Shown piece by piece: positions 42,069 through 52,026 of a stretch of 64,000 nt of DNA; within the stretch, counting starts at the first letter, position 1, and the number at the start of each line of letters is the position of its first letter. The notes below the pieces were generated by a model. That model saw only the letters and a list, made by a program, of their open reading frames with translations, was not told the DNA's origin and ran no database searches. This stretch comes from Nocardiopsis gilva YIM 90087 (GTDB taxonomy: Bacteria; Actinomycetota; Actinomycetes; Streptosporangiales; Streptosporangiaceae), in the NCBI RefSeq assembly GCF_002263495.1, contig NZ_CP022753.1, positions 5,422,312 to 5,486,311 on the forward strand, read 5' to 3'. Position numbers and translations under genes: made by a program.

Positions 42069-45000
42069 GTCGTCACCTCCTCGACGTCCCGTTCGCCGTC
42101 CGAGCGGCCGTCCCGCGCGGTCGCGCCGTGTCTGGCGCCGCCGTTGCCGTTGGCGGTCCCCTCCCCCTGCTCCGCGGCGGTTCTGACCACCATCGGGCGC
42201 GTCCAATGCGCGTCGGCGTCGGGTTCCGGCTGCTCAAGGCTGGTGAACCCGCCCAGCGAGACCACCATCCGGGCCACGGCCGGAAGGCAGAACAGCTGCG
42301 CCACCCAGCCGCGCAGCGGGTCCCCGAGCAGCTCCCCGATGCCGTGGAAGGGCATGTACATCGACAGGTAGGTGCCGATCGCGAGGGAGATCCCCGCGCA
42401 CGCGAGCGCGACGGTGACGGTCCACGGCCCGGCGAGCCAGCGGATGATTCGGCCGCCCAGGGCCGGGCGTTCGGGACGCGCGTGCCGGAGCGAGGTGGAC
42501 GGGGCCCGCCCCAGCCACCACACGAACAGCAGGACCGCCCCCATGACGGCGGCACCGGCCGCACCGGCCACCCACACGCCGAGGCCGACGCCCACCGGGG
42601 CCAGCGCGATACGGCCGACGCGGCCCACCTTGGCCGGGACGGCGGAGGCGAGCAGGGCCGCGCGGTCCTTCTTCGGGCGGCGCACCGCGAGCACGCCCGC
42701 CAGCAGCGCCAGCACCGCGCCCACGCCCAGCGCCGCGTGGTAGATGCCGTCGGGGGTGTAGGTGAGCGTGACGGTCCCGTGCGTCCCCGCGGGCAGCCGC
42801 CAGGCCTGCTTCCATCCGTCCAGGCGTACCGGCTCCAGTGGGCCGTCCTTCCCCTCGACGGTCGCTTCCCATCCCTCGTTGAAGTTCTCGTTGACGACGA
42901 GGTAGCTGTCCTCGTCCACGGCCACGTCGAACCGGCGCTCGCTGTTGCCCCAGCCCGCCAGCTTGGGGACGTCGGCGGTCGTGACCGGTTCGACCCTGGA
43001 TTCCTTGCTGCCGCTGCCCGCCGGCTGCTCGGCTCGGGCGGCCAGGTCGGTGCCCTTCTGCTCGACGATGGCCGAGCCCACCTGGTACTGGTTTCCGGGC
43101 TCGACGACGAGCCGGTTGGTCCCGGCCTTCAGATCGACGTCGTCGCAGCTCTCGTAGCCCAGCGGCGTCCCGTTGAGCTTGTCCTCCAGCGTCCCGGAGA
43201 CGATGCGGGTCTCCACCCGCTCGCCGTTCACGCGGAGCACGGGACCGAGCCCGCACGCCGTGGTGGCGTCGCCGCCTTCGATCGGCTTCAGCGGCTTCAC
43301 TCCGGGCAGGGCGATCCGCTGGATCTCCAGCGGCTGGTTCTCGGGCGGGTCGAAGGTGATCGACAGCTTGTCGGTGGTGACCGGGGCGAAGTTCACCCAC
43401 CCGTTGCCGTCGAGCCAGGCCTCGCGGACCGTGGACCCGGTGTCCACGGTCACCCGGATCGGCCGGGACAGGCCGATGCCGCGCGGGAACTCCACGCGCA
43501 TCCCGTTGATCTTCCGCTCCTTGCCGAGCTCGACGTCGAGCCGGGGCTGTTCCTCGTCCGGGTCGGGGTACCAGACGGTCTTCTCGTCGCCGTCGAAGGC
43601 GTTGCGCCCGACGGCCGCCGGGTGGCGGACCGATGTGGAGGACGAGGTGACCTTGGGGTATCCCCCGGCCCGGTTGGCCGCGTTCTCGACGTCGACGGGG
43701 TCGGTGACGACGGCCTCGCCGCGGACGGTGTGCCGCTGGGACGCCGCGTCCTCCGACACCTCGAAGGTGCGGTCCATCCCGAAGGCGTCCTCGCCCTGGA
43801 CGGCGAGCCTCGGGTTGCACACCCACACCTCGGAGCCCTCCATGCAGCCCGGAACGGTTCCGGTGGACCCCGTGAACATCATCGTGCCGGCCCCCGCCAC
43901 GCCGGGAACGTCGAGGGTGCGGGAGGCGTCCAGGCCGGGGATGTCGATGTCGGTGATGCCCACGCGGCTGCCGAACCGGTAGTCCGGCTCCCACGCGAGC
44001 TTCTTGACCTGGATGCGGAGCCGCTTGGTCGTCCCGCTGGGGAGGGTGAACTCCTGCGGCTTGTCGGTGGCGGACACGGGCGCGGTGACCCGGTCGTCGT
44101 CGGTGACCAGCGCGATTTCAGAGGGCGGCGGCTCCCCGGTGATCTGCTCGAAGGCGATGCTCACCTTGCGGAGGTCGCGCGGCTTGGCGAACTCGACCTC
44201 CAGCCACTGCCCGATGGAGCCGGTGAACCCGCTGGACCGCCACGAGGTCGCGAACGAGTCGTCGAGCGCGGCGAACGGCGCCCGGCCTGGGTCGCGGGTG
44301 CCGGGGCTGGCGTTGGCTCCGGCCTCCGACGAGGAGGCGGTGACGGACGCGATGCCGCGGTTCTCCGCCACGGCGGTGTAGCCCTCCCACGCCGGGTCCT
44401 GGATGTCGGGCGCGGGCGCGTCGCGCTCGTACTCCTCGTCGGCGGTGAGGGTGTGGCTGACGTTGTGCCGGACGTCGGAGTAGACCACCTCGCGGCGCCG
44501 GGCGGTGTCGCTGACCACGGTGTTCTCGGGCGCGATGTCCTCGGCTCCGGGGTCGTCGCCGACGATGACCGGCCGGTCGTCGCGGAGGATGCCCTGCTCG
44601 GCCATGGAGAGCAGGGCCTCGGGGCCGCCGGTGACGCGCAGTGTCTCGTCCGCGGGGACGGTGCCGACGACGGGCGCCGGGCCGCCGTCCCGGCCGTCGA
44701 CCCCGTCGCCGACCTTGTAGATCTCCAGTGACCGGTAGGGCTGGTCGTACCATTCGCTCGCCTCGTGGGCCTCGGTGGCGCCGATCTCCGGCCCGAAGGA
44801 GACCACCCGCGAGATGCCGGGCGAGTCCCGCAGCGCTTGGTGCACACGGGCGGGCCAGCCGCCGTTGTTGCCGGTGCGCTGCAGGTCGTTGCGGACGAGC
44901 AGGTAGGTGACGCCCATGCGCCCCAGCGTCGCGGTCAGCCCGGCCGAGCCGCGCCCCGAGGAGATCCGCTGGTCGAGCGCGTGGGTCAGCCGCGAGACGC

Positions 45001-46567
45001 CAGCCGAGCCCCACGGAATGATCTGCTGGTTGGTCCACGCGCTCTGCATCAGCGGCTGCATGGGTTCGTCCATGGGACGCCCCCACTCGTACTCGCCGCG
45101 GGCGGAGCCGGGAACGGCCATGGTCATGCCGCCGGGGCCGCTGTTGTGCGCGTCCAGCCACTTGGCGGCCTCGTACCAGTAGCCGGGGATCCGCTCGAAG
45201 CCGCCCCGGGTGGCCACGCCCACCGTGGCGATGGGGGTGAGGGTGACGAGGAAGGCCACCGCGCACGTCCCCGCGACCGCGCGGCGCACGACGTGGTGCG
45301 GGATCGCCATCGCCCGGAGCCATCCGCTGCGGCGGTCGGCGGCGTCCAGCGCGACGACCACGGGAAGGTGGGCCAGTCCCAGCACGAGGGGCAGCCGGAT
45401 GAGCGCGTCGAACTTGTGGATGTTGCGGAACGGGCTGAGGATGCCGTCGAACGCCGCCTGCATGGTGGGGGCGAGCGGCCCGGTGAGGTCGCCGGTGTAT
45501 CCGGCGACGATGATGGCCGTGCCGATGAGCACCGAGACCACGAGGAACACGCGCTCGGGCATCCGGCGGTTGATCAGGCCGGCCAGGCCGAGCCCGGCGA
45601 CGACCGCGGTCGCCACGACCAGCCACGGCTCGGTGGAGAGCGCGGAGCCGGCGGGCAGCGGGGGCTGGCCCTGGGTGGGGACATAGCCCATCCAGTTGGA
45701 GGCGCCGCGCAGTGCGTTGATGAGGGACGTGACGCCGGTGGTCGTGGCCGCGTCCTCGGTGAACGGCATGAACGAGAACACGTAGCTGCCCATGACCAGC
45801 AGCGGGGCCAGCCACCAGAACGACACGAGGAACAGCGCCGTCAGCCACCAGGCCAGCAGCCGGAACTTGCGCGGCCCGTTGGAGCGGGTGAGCAGGTAGA
45901 TCAGCGGAACGACGAGGACCGCCAGCTCGGAGGCGGCGTTGGTGCCGCCGCACAGGAGGAAGGCGACGCCGGAGAGCATCGCCATGCGCATCGGGTCGCG
46001 CCCGTGGCGGGCTCCGTGGACGAGCGGCAGGATGATCCACGGAAGCAGCATCATGGGCTGCAGCTCCGCGGAGTTGTAGGAGATGAGCGTGAGCACGCGG
46101 GGCGCGAGCGCGTAGGCCACGCCCGCGATGATCCGGGTGTTCGTCGTGCCGATGTCGAGCGCGGCGGCCAGCTTGAAGGTACCGAGGAACGCGGCGCACA
46201 GCAGCACGGCCATCCACGTGCGCTGGACCAGCCACTCGGGCATGTCCAGGGCGATGAGCAGCGCGTGGAACGGGCCGTTGGGGAAGAAGTAGCCGTAGGC
46301 CTGGTTCTGCAGCTGGCCGAAGTAGGACGGGTCCCAGAGGTAGAGGGCGCGTTCCAGGAAGGCGAGCGGGTTGATCGTCAGGTCGATCTTGGTGTCGCCG
46401 ACGATCAGCTGCGGGTCGAGGCTGACCGCGACCGCGCTGAGGAGCAGGCAGACGGCGAGCAGCTTGAGCCGGCGCAGCAGGTTGGTATCGGTGTCGGGGC
46501 GGACCCGCGCACTGGGCCCGCCCTCCTCACTCCGCCCGTTCGGAGTGTGCGTTCCGGGCAGGGTCAC
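42065..46567 (-). CDS. aftD: AftD-like arabinofuranosyltransferase (DUF3367, with F5/8-type carbohydrate-binding domain)
   Basis: About 1500 residues. The N-terminal half is a GT-C membrane domain with AftD/DUF3367 blocks: LWDPSYFGQLQNQAYGYFFP, LPEWLVQRTW-like, GTTNTRIIAGVAYALAPRVL and NIHKFDALIRLPLVLGLAHL. The central part (about 700-1250) is extracytoplasmic and includes FTGSIGQWLEVEFAKPRDLRK typical of F5/8 type C carbohydrate-binding folds. Helices return at the C-terminus. AftD transfers arabinofuranose from DPA to arabinan in the mycobacterial envelope. GTG 46567 overlaps the GT4 stop; its own stop overlaps DUF3068. The donor pathway (DprE1, DprE2, UbiA) is encoded nearby. Length is close to mycobacterial AftD. 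Confidence 0.88.
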   Translation of the reverse strand: MTLPGTHTPNGRSEEGGPSARVRPDTDTNLLRRLKLLAVCLLLSAVAVSLDPQLIVGDTKIDLTINPLAFLERALYLWDPSYFGQLQNQAYGYFFPNGPFHALLIALDMPEWLVQRTWMAVLLCAAFLGTFKLAAALDIGTTNTRIIAGVAYALAPRVLTLISYNSAELQPMMLLPWIILPLVHGARHGRDPMRMAMLSGVAFLLCGGTNAASELAVLVVPLIYLLTRSNGPRKFRLLAWWLTALFLVSFWWLAPLLVMGSYVFSFMPFTEDAATTTGVTSLINALRGASNWMGYVPTQGQPPLPAGSALSTEPWLVVATAVVAGLGLAGLINRRMPERVFLVVSVLIGTAIIVAGYTGDLTGPLAPTMQAAFDGILSPFRNIHKFDALIRLPLVLGLAHLPVVVALDAADRRSGWLRAMAIPHHVVRRAVAGTCAVAFLVTLTPIATVGVATRGGFERIPGYWYEAAKWLDAHNSGPGGMTMAVPGSARGEYEWGRPMDEPMQPLMQSAWTNQQIIPWGSAGVSRLTHALDQRISSGRGSAGLTATLGRMGVTYLLVRNDLQRTGNNGGWPARVHQALRDSPGISRVVSFGPEIGATEAHEASEWYDQPYRSLEIYKVGDGVDGRDGGPAPVVGTVPADETLRVTGGPEALLSMAEQGILRDDRPVIVGDDPGAEDIAPENTVVSDTARRREVVYSDVRHNVSHTLTADEEYERDAPAPDIQDPAWEGYTAVAENRGIASVTASSSEAGANASPGTRDPGRAPFAALDDSFATSWRSSGFTGSIGQWLEVEFAKPRDLRKVSIAFEQITGEPPPSEIALVTDDDRVTAPVSATDKPQEFTLPSGTTKRLRIQVKKLAWEPDYRFGSRVGITDIDIPGLDASRTLDVPGVAGAGTMMFTGSTGTVPGCMEGSEVWVCNPRLAVQGEDAFGMDRTFEVSEDAASQRHTVRGEAVVTDPVDVENAANRAGGYPKVTSSSTSVRHPAAVGRNAFDGDEKTVWYPDPDEEQPRLDVELGKERKINGMRVEFPRGIGLSRPIRVTVDTGSTVREAWLDGNGWVNFAPVTTDKLSITFDPPENQPLEIQRIALPGVKPLKPIEGGDATTACGLGPVLRVNGERVETRIVSGTLEDKLNGTPLGYESCDDVDLKAGTNRLVVEPGNQYQVGSAIVEQKGTDLAARAEQPAGSGSKESRVEPVTTADVPKLAGWGNSERRFDVAVDEDSYLVVNENFNEGWEATVEGKDGPLEPVRLDGWKQAWRLPAGTHGTVTLTYTPDGIYHAALGVGAVLALLAGVLAVRRPKKDRAALLASAVPAKVGRVGRIALAPVGVGLGVWVAGAAGAAVMGAVLLFVWWLGRAPSTSLRHARPERPALGGRIIRWLAGPWTVTVALACAGISLAIGTYLSMYMPFHGIGELLGDPLRGWVAQLFCLPAVARMVVSLGGFTSLEQPEPDADAHWTRPMVVRTAAEQGEGTANGNGGARHGATARDGRSDGERDVEEVTT

Positions 46568-48057
46568 GTGGCGGCCTCGTCGGCGGGGGATGTCGTCGTG
46601 GCGGTGGAAGCGGGAGCCGGCAGGGACGTGGTGCCGGCCGCGGCGGTCGGAGCGCTGGTGGTCGCGTCGGCGTCGGCGCGGCCCAGGGTGGAGGCGATCA
46701 GGCGCGTCATGTTCGCGCCGCTCTTCTCCCAGGTGAAGCGGGCCGCCCAGGTGCGGCAGGCGGCGCTGATCTCAGCGGCGCGCGCGGGGTCGCTGAGTTC
46801 GGCCAGCGCCTTGTCGACGACCTCGGTCAGGTCCTCGCCCTCGCGCACCAGCCATCCGGTCTCGCCGTGCCGCACGGAGTCGCGGAGGCCGTCGACGTCG
46901 TAGGCGACCGTGGGCACGCCGAGCCCGGCCGCCTCGATGACGGTGAGTCCCCACCCCTCGAACTCCGAGGCGGTGACGTGCAGGACGGAACGGGCCAGGA
47001 CCGCGTTCTTGTCCGCTTCGGGGAGGAAGCCGTGCAGCCGGACGTGGTCGTGCAGCTTCTCGTTCTCGATGCGCTCGGCCAGCGGTTCGGTCTCCGGGCC
47101 ACGTCCGACGATGTGGACGCGCAGGCCGGGCCGGGAGTCGCGGAGCCGGCTGGCGATGTCCACGACGCGGGAGACGCGCTTCTGGACGACGAGGCGGCCG
47201 AGGCTGACGATCGCCGGGGAGCCCATGTCGTCGTTGGCGGTGCCGGTGGGGCTGGCCTCGCCGGACCGCGCGCGCCGGGCGGCACGCGCGTGGTCGAGCG
47301 CGATCGGCTGCACGGGCGGGCTGCCGTTGTGGATGACCGTGATGGGGGAGCGCCAGCGGAGCTTTTCACGCATCGCGCGGCGCGAGGACTCCGAGACCGT
47401 GACGGTCATGCACGAGCGGTACACACGGCTGGCCACCGTGCTCTCGATGAACCTGCCGAACCAGGCGAGAGGACGGTTGAAGTAGGCGTTGAACTGCAGG
47501 TCGTGGACGTGGTGGACGACGCTGATGACGCGGGTACGGCGGGGCAGGAGCAGCCGGGAGAAGAACGGGATGCCGTTCATGCAGTCCAGGGCGATGTGGA
47601 ACTCGCGCCGCCAGAGCAGCAGCCAGAGCATGACCAGAGGGTAGACGCTGAACTTCTGGCCCATACGGCGGATGACGATGCCCTGGCGGGTCTCCACGCG
47701 GGCCTGGCCGGGCTCACGGCTGGTCAGGAAGGTGACGCAGGCGCCGCGTCCGGCGAGGTGGCGGCTCATCCGCCAGGCGTACTCCTCGGCGCCGCCGGCG
47801 ACCGACTGCCACGGGTCGCGCCAGTTGATCATGACAATGCGGACCCCGTCGAGGCGGGGCTCGGTGGGTGCGTCCGGCTCGCCGGGTCTCTCCGTGCGCG
47901 CCGGTTCCGTCTCGGGGCCACCCGTGGCCGCGGAGGGAAAGGGCACGCCCGCCGGTCGGACTCGGCCCGTGCCGGAGGTCTCCGGTGCCTCGGGGTCGAG
48001 GGTCACCGGCGGCCCGTAGATCGGGTCGAGGAAGAGGGGGGTCTGCTGGTAAACCAC
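46564..48057 (-). CDS. GT4-family glycosyltransferase, Rv0225-like
   Basis: About 497 residues. After a 70-residue disordered N-terminus the GT-B fold starts with VRIVMINWRDPWQSVAGGAE and ends with the donor-site motif TASEFEGWGLTVIEAAGLGV. Intermediate blocks HHVHDLQFNAYF and TVSESSRRAM fit mannosyl- or glucosyltransferases using sugar nucleotides. GTG 48057 is preferred, with AGGAGAG upstream. It is the first gene of the GT4-aftD-DUF3068 operon, all joined by 4-nt overlaps. Cytoplasmic, probably membrane-associated. Acceptor unknown; similarity to Rv0225 is judged from family and context. Confidence 0.82.
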   Translation of the reverse strand: MVYQQTPLFLDPIYGPPVTLDPEAPETSGTGRVRPAGVPFPSAATGGPETEPARTERPGEPDAPTEPRLDGVRIVMINWRDPWQSVAGGAEEYAWRMSRHLAGRGACVTFLTSREPGQARVETRQGIVIRRMGQKFSVYPLVMLWLLLWRREFHIALDCMNGIPFFSRLLLPRRTRVISVVHHVHDLQFNAYFNRPLAWFGRFIESTVASRVYRSCMTVTVSESSRRAMREKLRWRSPITVIHNGSPPVQPIALDHARAARRARSGEASPTGTANDDMGSPAIVSLGRLVVQKRVSRVVDIASRLRDSRPGLRVHIVGRGPETEPLAERIENEKLHDHVRLHGFLPEADKNAVLARSVLHVTASEFEGWGLTVIEAAGLGVPTVAYDVDGLRDSVRHGETGWLVREGEDLTEVVDKALAELSDPARAAEISAACRTWAARFTWEKSGANMTRLIASTLGRADADATTSAPTAAAGTTSLPAPASTATTTSPADEAAT

Positions 48058-48299
48058 ATGCTCTCCTGTTCCGCCCAACTCACCCAGACGAGCGGTCGTT
48101 CAGGCGTCGCGGCGACGGCTCCCAGGGTTGGGAATCTCCGGGCCGGACAGGGGAGGAATCAGGGCAAAAGGTGCACTGTTCGGCGGAAAGGACCGCCGAC
48201 ACCACCACGAGTTGCGGGTTCCCCCACCGACCGGACCTGCTCTGACGGGCGGGCCACGCGGGACCGCGAGACGATGTCGGACGTCGGGGAAGACTCTCA

Positions 48300-48337
48300 G
48301 ACGGCCCCGCTGTCGACGCGTCGACAGCGGGGCCGTC
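48300..48337. terminator. Strong hairpin terminator after the DUF2613 gene
   Basis: Perfect inverted repeat: GACGGCCCCGCTGTCGA pairs with TCGACAGCGGGGCCGTC around a CGCG loop. It lies ten bases beyond the DUF2613 stop and separates that operon from the downstream GT4 operon. No U-tract, as is usual in high-GC actinomycetes. Confidence 0.8.
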
Positions 48338-48346
48338 CGCGGCGAA

Positions 48347-48487
48347 TTAGCGGTCGCCGTAGTTGTAGAGAGACTCATTCACCGGCTCGGCCGATGAATT
48401 GGCGTTCGTTGCGACAGTGGACCCGACGAGGGCCAGCGTGCCTGCCATAGCCGCTCCGATCACTGAGGCGACGACGATCTTGATCAC
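48347..48487 (-). CDS. DUF2613-type small membrane or secreted protein (46 residues)
   Basis: GTG 48487 opens a frame of 46 residues: MIKIVVASVIGAAMAGTLAL, a polar linker, then EPVNESLYNYGDR and TAA. The upstream AAGGAGAGCTCCC gives a good ribosome site and the GTG overlaps the stop of the upstream membrane-protein gene (GTGA). Size, single N-terminal helix and a short tail ending in Tyr-Gly-x-Arg resemble Rv0236A (DUF2613), the micro-gene beside aftD in M. tuberculosis. A strong terminator follows. Function unknown; conservation next to aftD suggests a partner of the arabinan machinery. Confidence 0.7.
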   Translation of the reverse strand: MIKIVVASVIGAAMAGTLALVGSTVATNANSSAEPVNESLYNYGDR

Positions 48488-50451
48488 TGGGAGCTCTCCT
48501 TCCGCGATTCCGCCCCGGCACTGCGGGCCGGACGCATGAGAACGAGACTAGAACCTGATGCAACGCATGACCAGAGAATTGCTCCAACTGTAACTAACCA
48601 GCCGGTAACTTCCAAGAGCGTGAGCCGGTCTTCTACCGCCGCGACGTGCTCGTCTGGCAGTCGGATCAGGGCGAGACGCGCGCCGTCGTGGACGAGTTCG
48701 GCACCCTCGGAGGCAAACAGGAACTTGTTCTCTGTGGGGGGTGAGGAAGGGGGATCGGTGGTGGGATCGGAGGGCGAGGACACCGCCTCGCGCTCGACGA
48801 GCACGTAGCGGATTCCCAGCTCTCCCAGGCGGGCGGCGACGCCCGGGGCGTGCATGGACGCCGGAATCCCCCCAAGAGCGGTGGAGTCCGCAGTGTCTGC
48901 GCCGATCACCTCGGCGGCCCGGCGGGCGAGGGGGTCTTCACCTTCGACAATGTGGACTTTTCCGGATTCCGCGACCCGAAGGTCATCGTTCCACACGACG
49001 CGCCGATCGAACAGTTTTGTCGCCGGGTCGAGTACGACGATCGTACGTCCATCTCCCGTCCAGTCAACGCCGCGGTAGGCGCTCCAGGGAAGGACCAGGA
49101 CGGCGCCGGGGGCGGTGTCGGCGGCGGCGATGCGCTGGACCTGCCGCCACTCGGCGGGGTAGTCGGCCGGGGCCAGGCGCCCGGCTGCGCCCCAGGCGAG
49201 GCCGGGCAGCAGCACGACCGGCGCGAGGAGCAACAGGACGGCGGCGGTGGCACCGGCGGCGTCCGCGCGCGCGTCCCCCCACAGCCACAGCACCGCGCCG
49301 CCGAACCCCACCGCTTGCAGCAGCGCCAGCGGCGCCACATACAGCTGGCCGTCCCGCAGCGGGCCGAAGCCCGGCCACGCGCCGATCAGCCCGCGCAGCA
49401 GCTCACGCCCGGGCTCGGTGGCCCCCAGCAGCGCGATCGCGAAGCCGATGACCGCCGCAGCCGTCAGCCCCCCGGCCACGTCGGGCCGATGGCGCCGGAC
49501 CAGCCACACCCACCCGCCTAGGGCGACGATCGCCAGCGTCAGCCGGCACGCCGCGACGAACGCATGCCCGTACCATTCCGGAACCGCCTGCGCGTTCCAC
49601 ACACCGCCCAGCGCCAGCAGCGAACCCACCGTCCCGAACGGCGTATCCGCGCGCGGCGCGAACAGGTCCACCGCCGCCGGGTCCGTGCGCGCCCCGCTCT
49701 CCAGCGCCGGAATCAGCCACGGCAGGCTCACCACCAGCAGCCCGCCCACGACCTTGACCACCGCCGCGCCCGCCACCCACGGGCGCCACCCGCGCCAGGG
49801 CCGCCCGCCGCGCGCCACCGCCGCCGGGAGTGCGACCACCGCCGACAGCAGCACCGAGGAGAACCCGCCCACCGCCGCCGGAACCAGCGCCACGATCAAT
49901 CGCGACAGGCGGGACGACCGCACCACCGCTCCCAGCACCCACGGCAGCCCCGCGTACCCCAGCAGCATCGCCCACTGCCCGAGCAGCAGCCGCTCCGCCA
50001 CAAAGGGGTTCCACACGTAGAAGACGGCCGCCGCCAGCCGCGGCACGACCCACCGCCCCGGAACCAGTCGGGCGGCGCCCGCCGCCCCGATCATGAAGAT
50101 CGCCAGCAGCACCAGCGCCTGGACGGCGTCGGCGGGGATCGGAAGGACCCGGTTCAGCGCTCCCACCACGGCATCGCTGGGTACCGCGCGCGGGAAGCCG
50201 CCACCCCCGCCGAGGGTCACCGCCGACAGCGGCGGATCGGGCACGAACACCATGTCGTACCGCAGGGCGAACCCCGGCCCGAGCGCCGGACCCAACGCGA
50301 GGACGCCCGCCCCCAGGCCGATTCCCCAGGGCGCGAGGGATGCCGGCCGGAGCCGTCTACGCCCGAGCCGCGGCGCCCGCCGGAGCCGCGCCCCCCGTGA
50401 CCGCCCCGGCTCCGACTCCGGTGCCGACCGGGCGCCCCCGCCACCCCGCAT
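48484..50451 (-). CDS. Polytopic membrane protein, Rv0226c-like
   Basis: 655 residues. Basic N-terminus, about 11-12 helices (residues 40-420), then an extracytoplasmic C-terminal domain with VLPWSAYRGVDWTGDGRTIVV and LGIRYVLVEREAV, and a last helix. WNPFVAERLLLGQWAMLLGYA and GFALRYDMVFVPDPPLS resemble the actinobacterial family that includes Rv0226c, probably GT-C-like. ATG 50451 directly follows the upstream esterase stop (TAGATG), so the two are coupled; the DUF2613 gene overlaps its end. Membrane location is clear, enzymatic role is inference. Confidence 0.72.
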   Translation of the reverse strand: MRGGGGARSAPESEPGRSRGARLRRAPRLGRRRLRPASLAPWGIGLGAGVLALGPALGPGFALRYDMVFVPDPPLSAVTLGGGGGFPRAVPSDAVVGALNRVLPIPADAVQALVLLAIFMIGAAGAARLVPGRWVVPRLAAAVFYVWNPFVAERLLLGQWAMLLGYAGLPWVLGAVVRSSRLSRLIVALVPAAVGGFSSVLLSAVVALPAAVARGGRPWRGWRPWVAGAAVVKVVGGLLVVSLPWLIPALESGARTDPAAVDLFAPRADTPFGTVGSLLALGGVWNAQAVPEWYGHAFVAACRLTLAIVALGGWVWLVRRHRPDVAGGLTAAAVIGFAIALLGATEPGRELLRGLIGAWPGFGPLRDGQLYVAPLALLQAVGFGGAVLWLWGDARADAAGATAAVLLLLAPVVLLPGLAWGAAGRLAPADYPAEWRQVQRIAAADTAPGAVLVLPWSAYRGVDWTGDGRTIVVLDPATKLFDRRVVWNDDLRVAESGKVHIVEGEDPLARRAAEVIGADTADSTALGGIPASMHAPGVAARLGELGIRYVLVEREAVSSPSDPTTDPPSSPPTENKFLFASEGAELVHDGARLALIRLPDEHVAAVEDRLTLLEVTGWLVTVGAILWSCVASGSSLVLMRPARSAGAESRKESSQ

Positions 50452-52018
50452 CTAGTCCTCCACGACGAACTCGACCGGATCCGCGGCGCCACCCGCGAGG
50501 TAGTCGCGGTGCGACACCACGACGAACTCGGCGGCGGGCTTCCCGTCGGTGTCGATGGCCCAGCGGCGGTCCCCGTTGACGACCGCGACGCTGGTCCACC
50601 CCTTTCCCTTCCCCGGCCCCTTGGCGTCCCGTGGCTCGCATGCGGGTGCGGCGGAGGAGGCGCCGTCGGCGTCGTCCGGGTCCTCTTCGTCGGAGGGCTC
50701 CGCGCACTTCATCGGGCGACGCCACACCTCGAAGTGGGTGGCGTTGGTGACGGCCGCCCACACCAGGAATTCGCGCCGGTCATCGACCCGAACCCACTTC
50801 GGGGCCGCTGGCGGGTCGGCGTCGAAGGGCACCTTGACCACCCGCGAGCGCCGCCCTCCGTCACCGCCCTTGAACGGCCGCACCACGAACTCATAGGTCG
50901 CCCCGCTGAGCAGGTGATCGACCTCGACGCTCATCCGCCCGTCCTCCGCCGGCGTGGGCTCGGTCAGCAGCGGCACCTGCTCATCCGGGTCGGGGCGCAG
51001 CCTCCGCTGCAGCACCTGGTAGCGGGTCGCCCCCAGCACCCGCTTCCACGACAGCACGAGCTTGTCGGCGTCCTGCTCCGCCACGCTCACCTTCGGCCGC
51101 GTCTGCGGGCCGACCGGCACTTCGGGCAGCGGCCGCGGGTATGGAGCGCCCAGCCGGAGCGGTCCGGCCAGGGCGTCGGCGAACGCCGCGGCGATCTTCA
51201 GCTCGCCGCGCGCGTTGGGGTGCGTGGTGTCCCAGTTGTCCTCGGCCGCGGAGTAGTGCGCCGACGTACGCGCCACGACGACCGGCGAGTCCTGACCCGT
51301 CATGTCCTCGGCGACACTCGGCAGCGCCATGTTGAACTCGGCGATCTGCCGGTTGAGCCGCTTGTCATCGTCGGTCCCCCGCACCGGTGTGAGCTCCCCG
51401 AGCACGATCTGGAGGTCGCCGCGTACCACCCGCGCCGTGCGGATCAGATCGCGGACCTCCTCCAGCGCCTCCGGCGCGTTCCCCCCGCCCACGAAGTCGT
51501 TGACCCCGCCATGAGCAGCAGGTAATGGGGGTCGTACTCGGCCACCTGCTCCCGATGTGCTCGGAGAGCTTCTTCACGGGCGCGCCCCACACCGCGGCGT
51601 GCCGCTGGTCGAAGTTCGGGTCGGCGTACCCCTGGGAGCCGCTCCCGTCCCCGCTCACATCGAGTACCCCGTTGTAGGGCCCGACGAACTCCACGTCGGC
51701 CCCGACCTGCTCATCGAGGTGCTTCCAGAGCCGGTAGCGCCACGTGTAGTCCCCGCTGCTGCCCTGGGTGATCGAGTCACCGACCACCATGATCCTGGCC
51801 GTCCCCTCCGGCGGGGACCCGGTCGCCGGGCTCGGCTCGCGCTCAGGGGGCTCGCCGCCGGGCCGGAAGGTCCCGATGAAGCTCTGGATCAGCAGCAGGG
51901 TGACGAACATGGCGGCCAGCGCGACCCCGGCGAGGCCGAGCGGGCCGGGACGGAAGCGCGGCTTCGCGCCATCGGCGGAAGCGCCTTCGGTCCCCTCGTC
52001 GCTGTGGTCGGTCGACAC
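50452..52018 (-). pseudogene. Membrane-anchored SGNH/GDSL esterase with C-terminal Ig-like part, broken by two 1-nt deletions
   Basis: GTG 52018 opens MSTDHSDEG, one helix (LGLAGVALAAMFVTLLLIQSF), then the SGNH block I IMVVGDSITQGSSGD. The frame is lost until one base is restored near 51550-51553 and one near 51503-51507, both in G/C runs; this gives the family sequence LLLMAGVNDFVGGG (block III GxND) and later WDTTHPNARGELKIA (block V Asp-His). The restored protein is about 522 residues with two fibronectin-like segments at the C-terminus. It would deacylate an extracytoplasmic glycan, opposing the acyltransferase. Eight bases separate it from the FadE34-like stop. Sequencing error is more likely than decay. 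Confidence 0.78.
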
Positions 52019-52026
52019 GGTCGCGC

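Noticed and set aside
44765..46903. 712-codon plus-strand frame opposite aftD and the GT4 gene
   Set aside because: Low-complexity His/Arg/Gly/Gln composition and no domain; it spans two real genes on the other strand.
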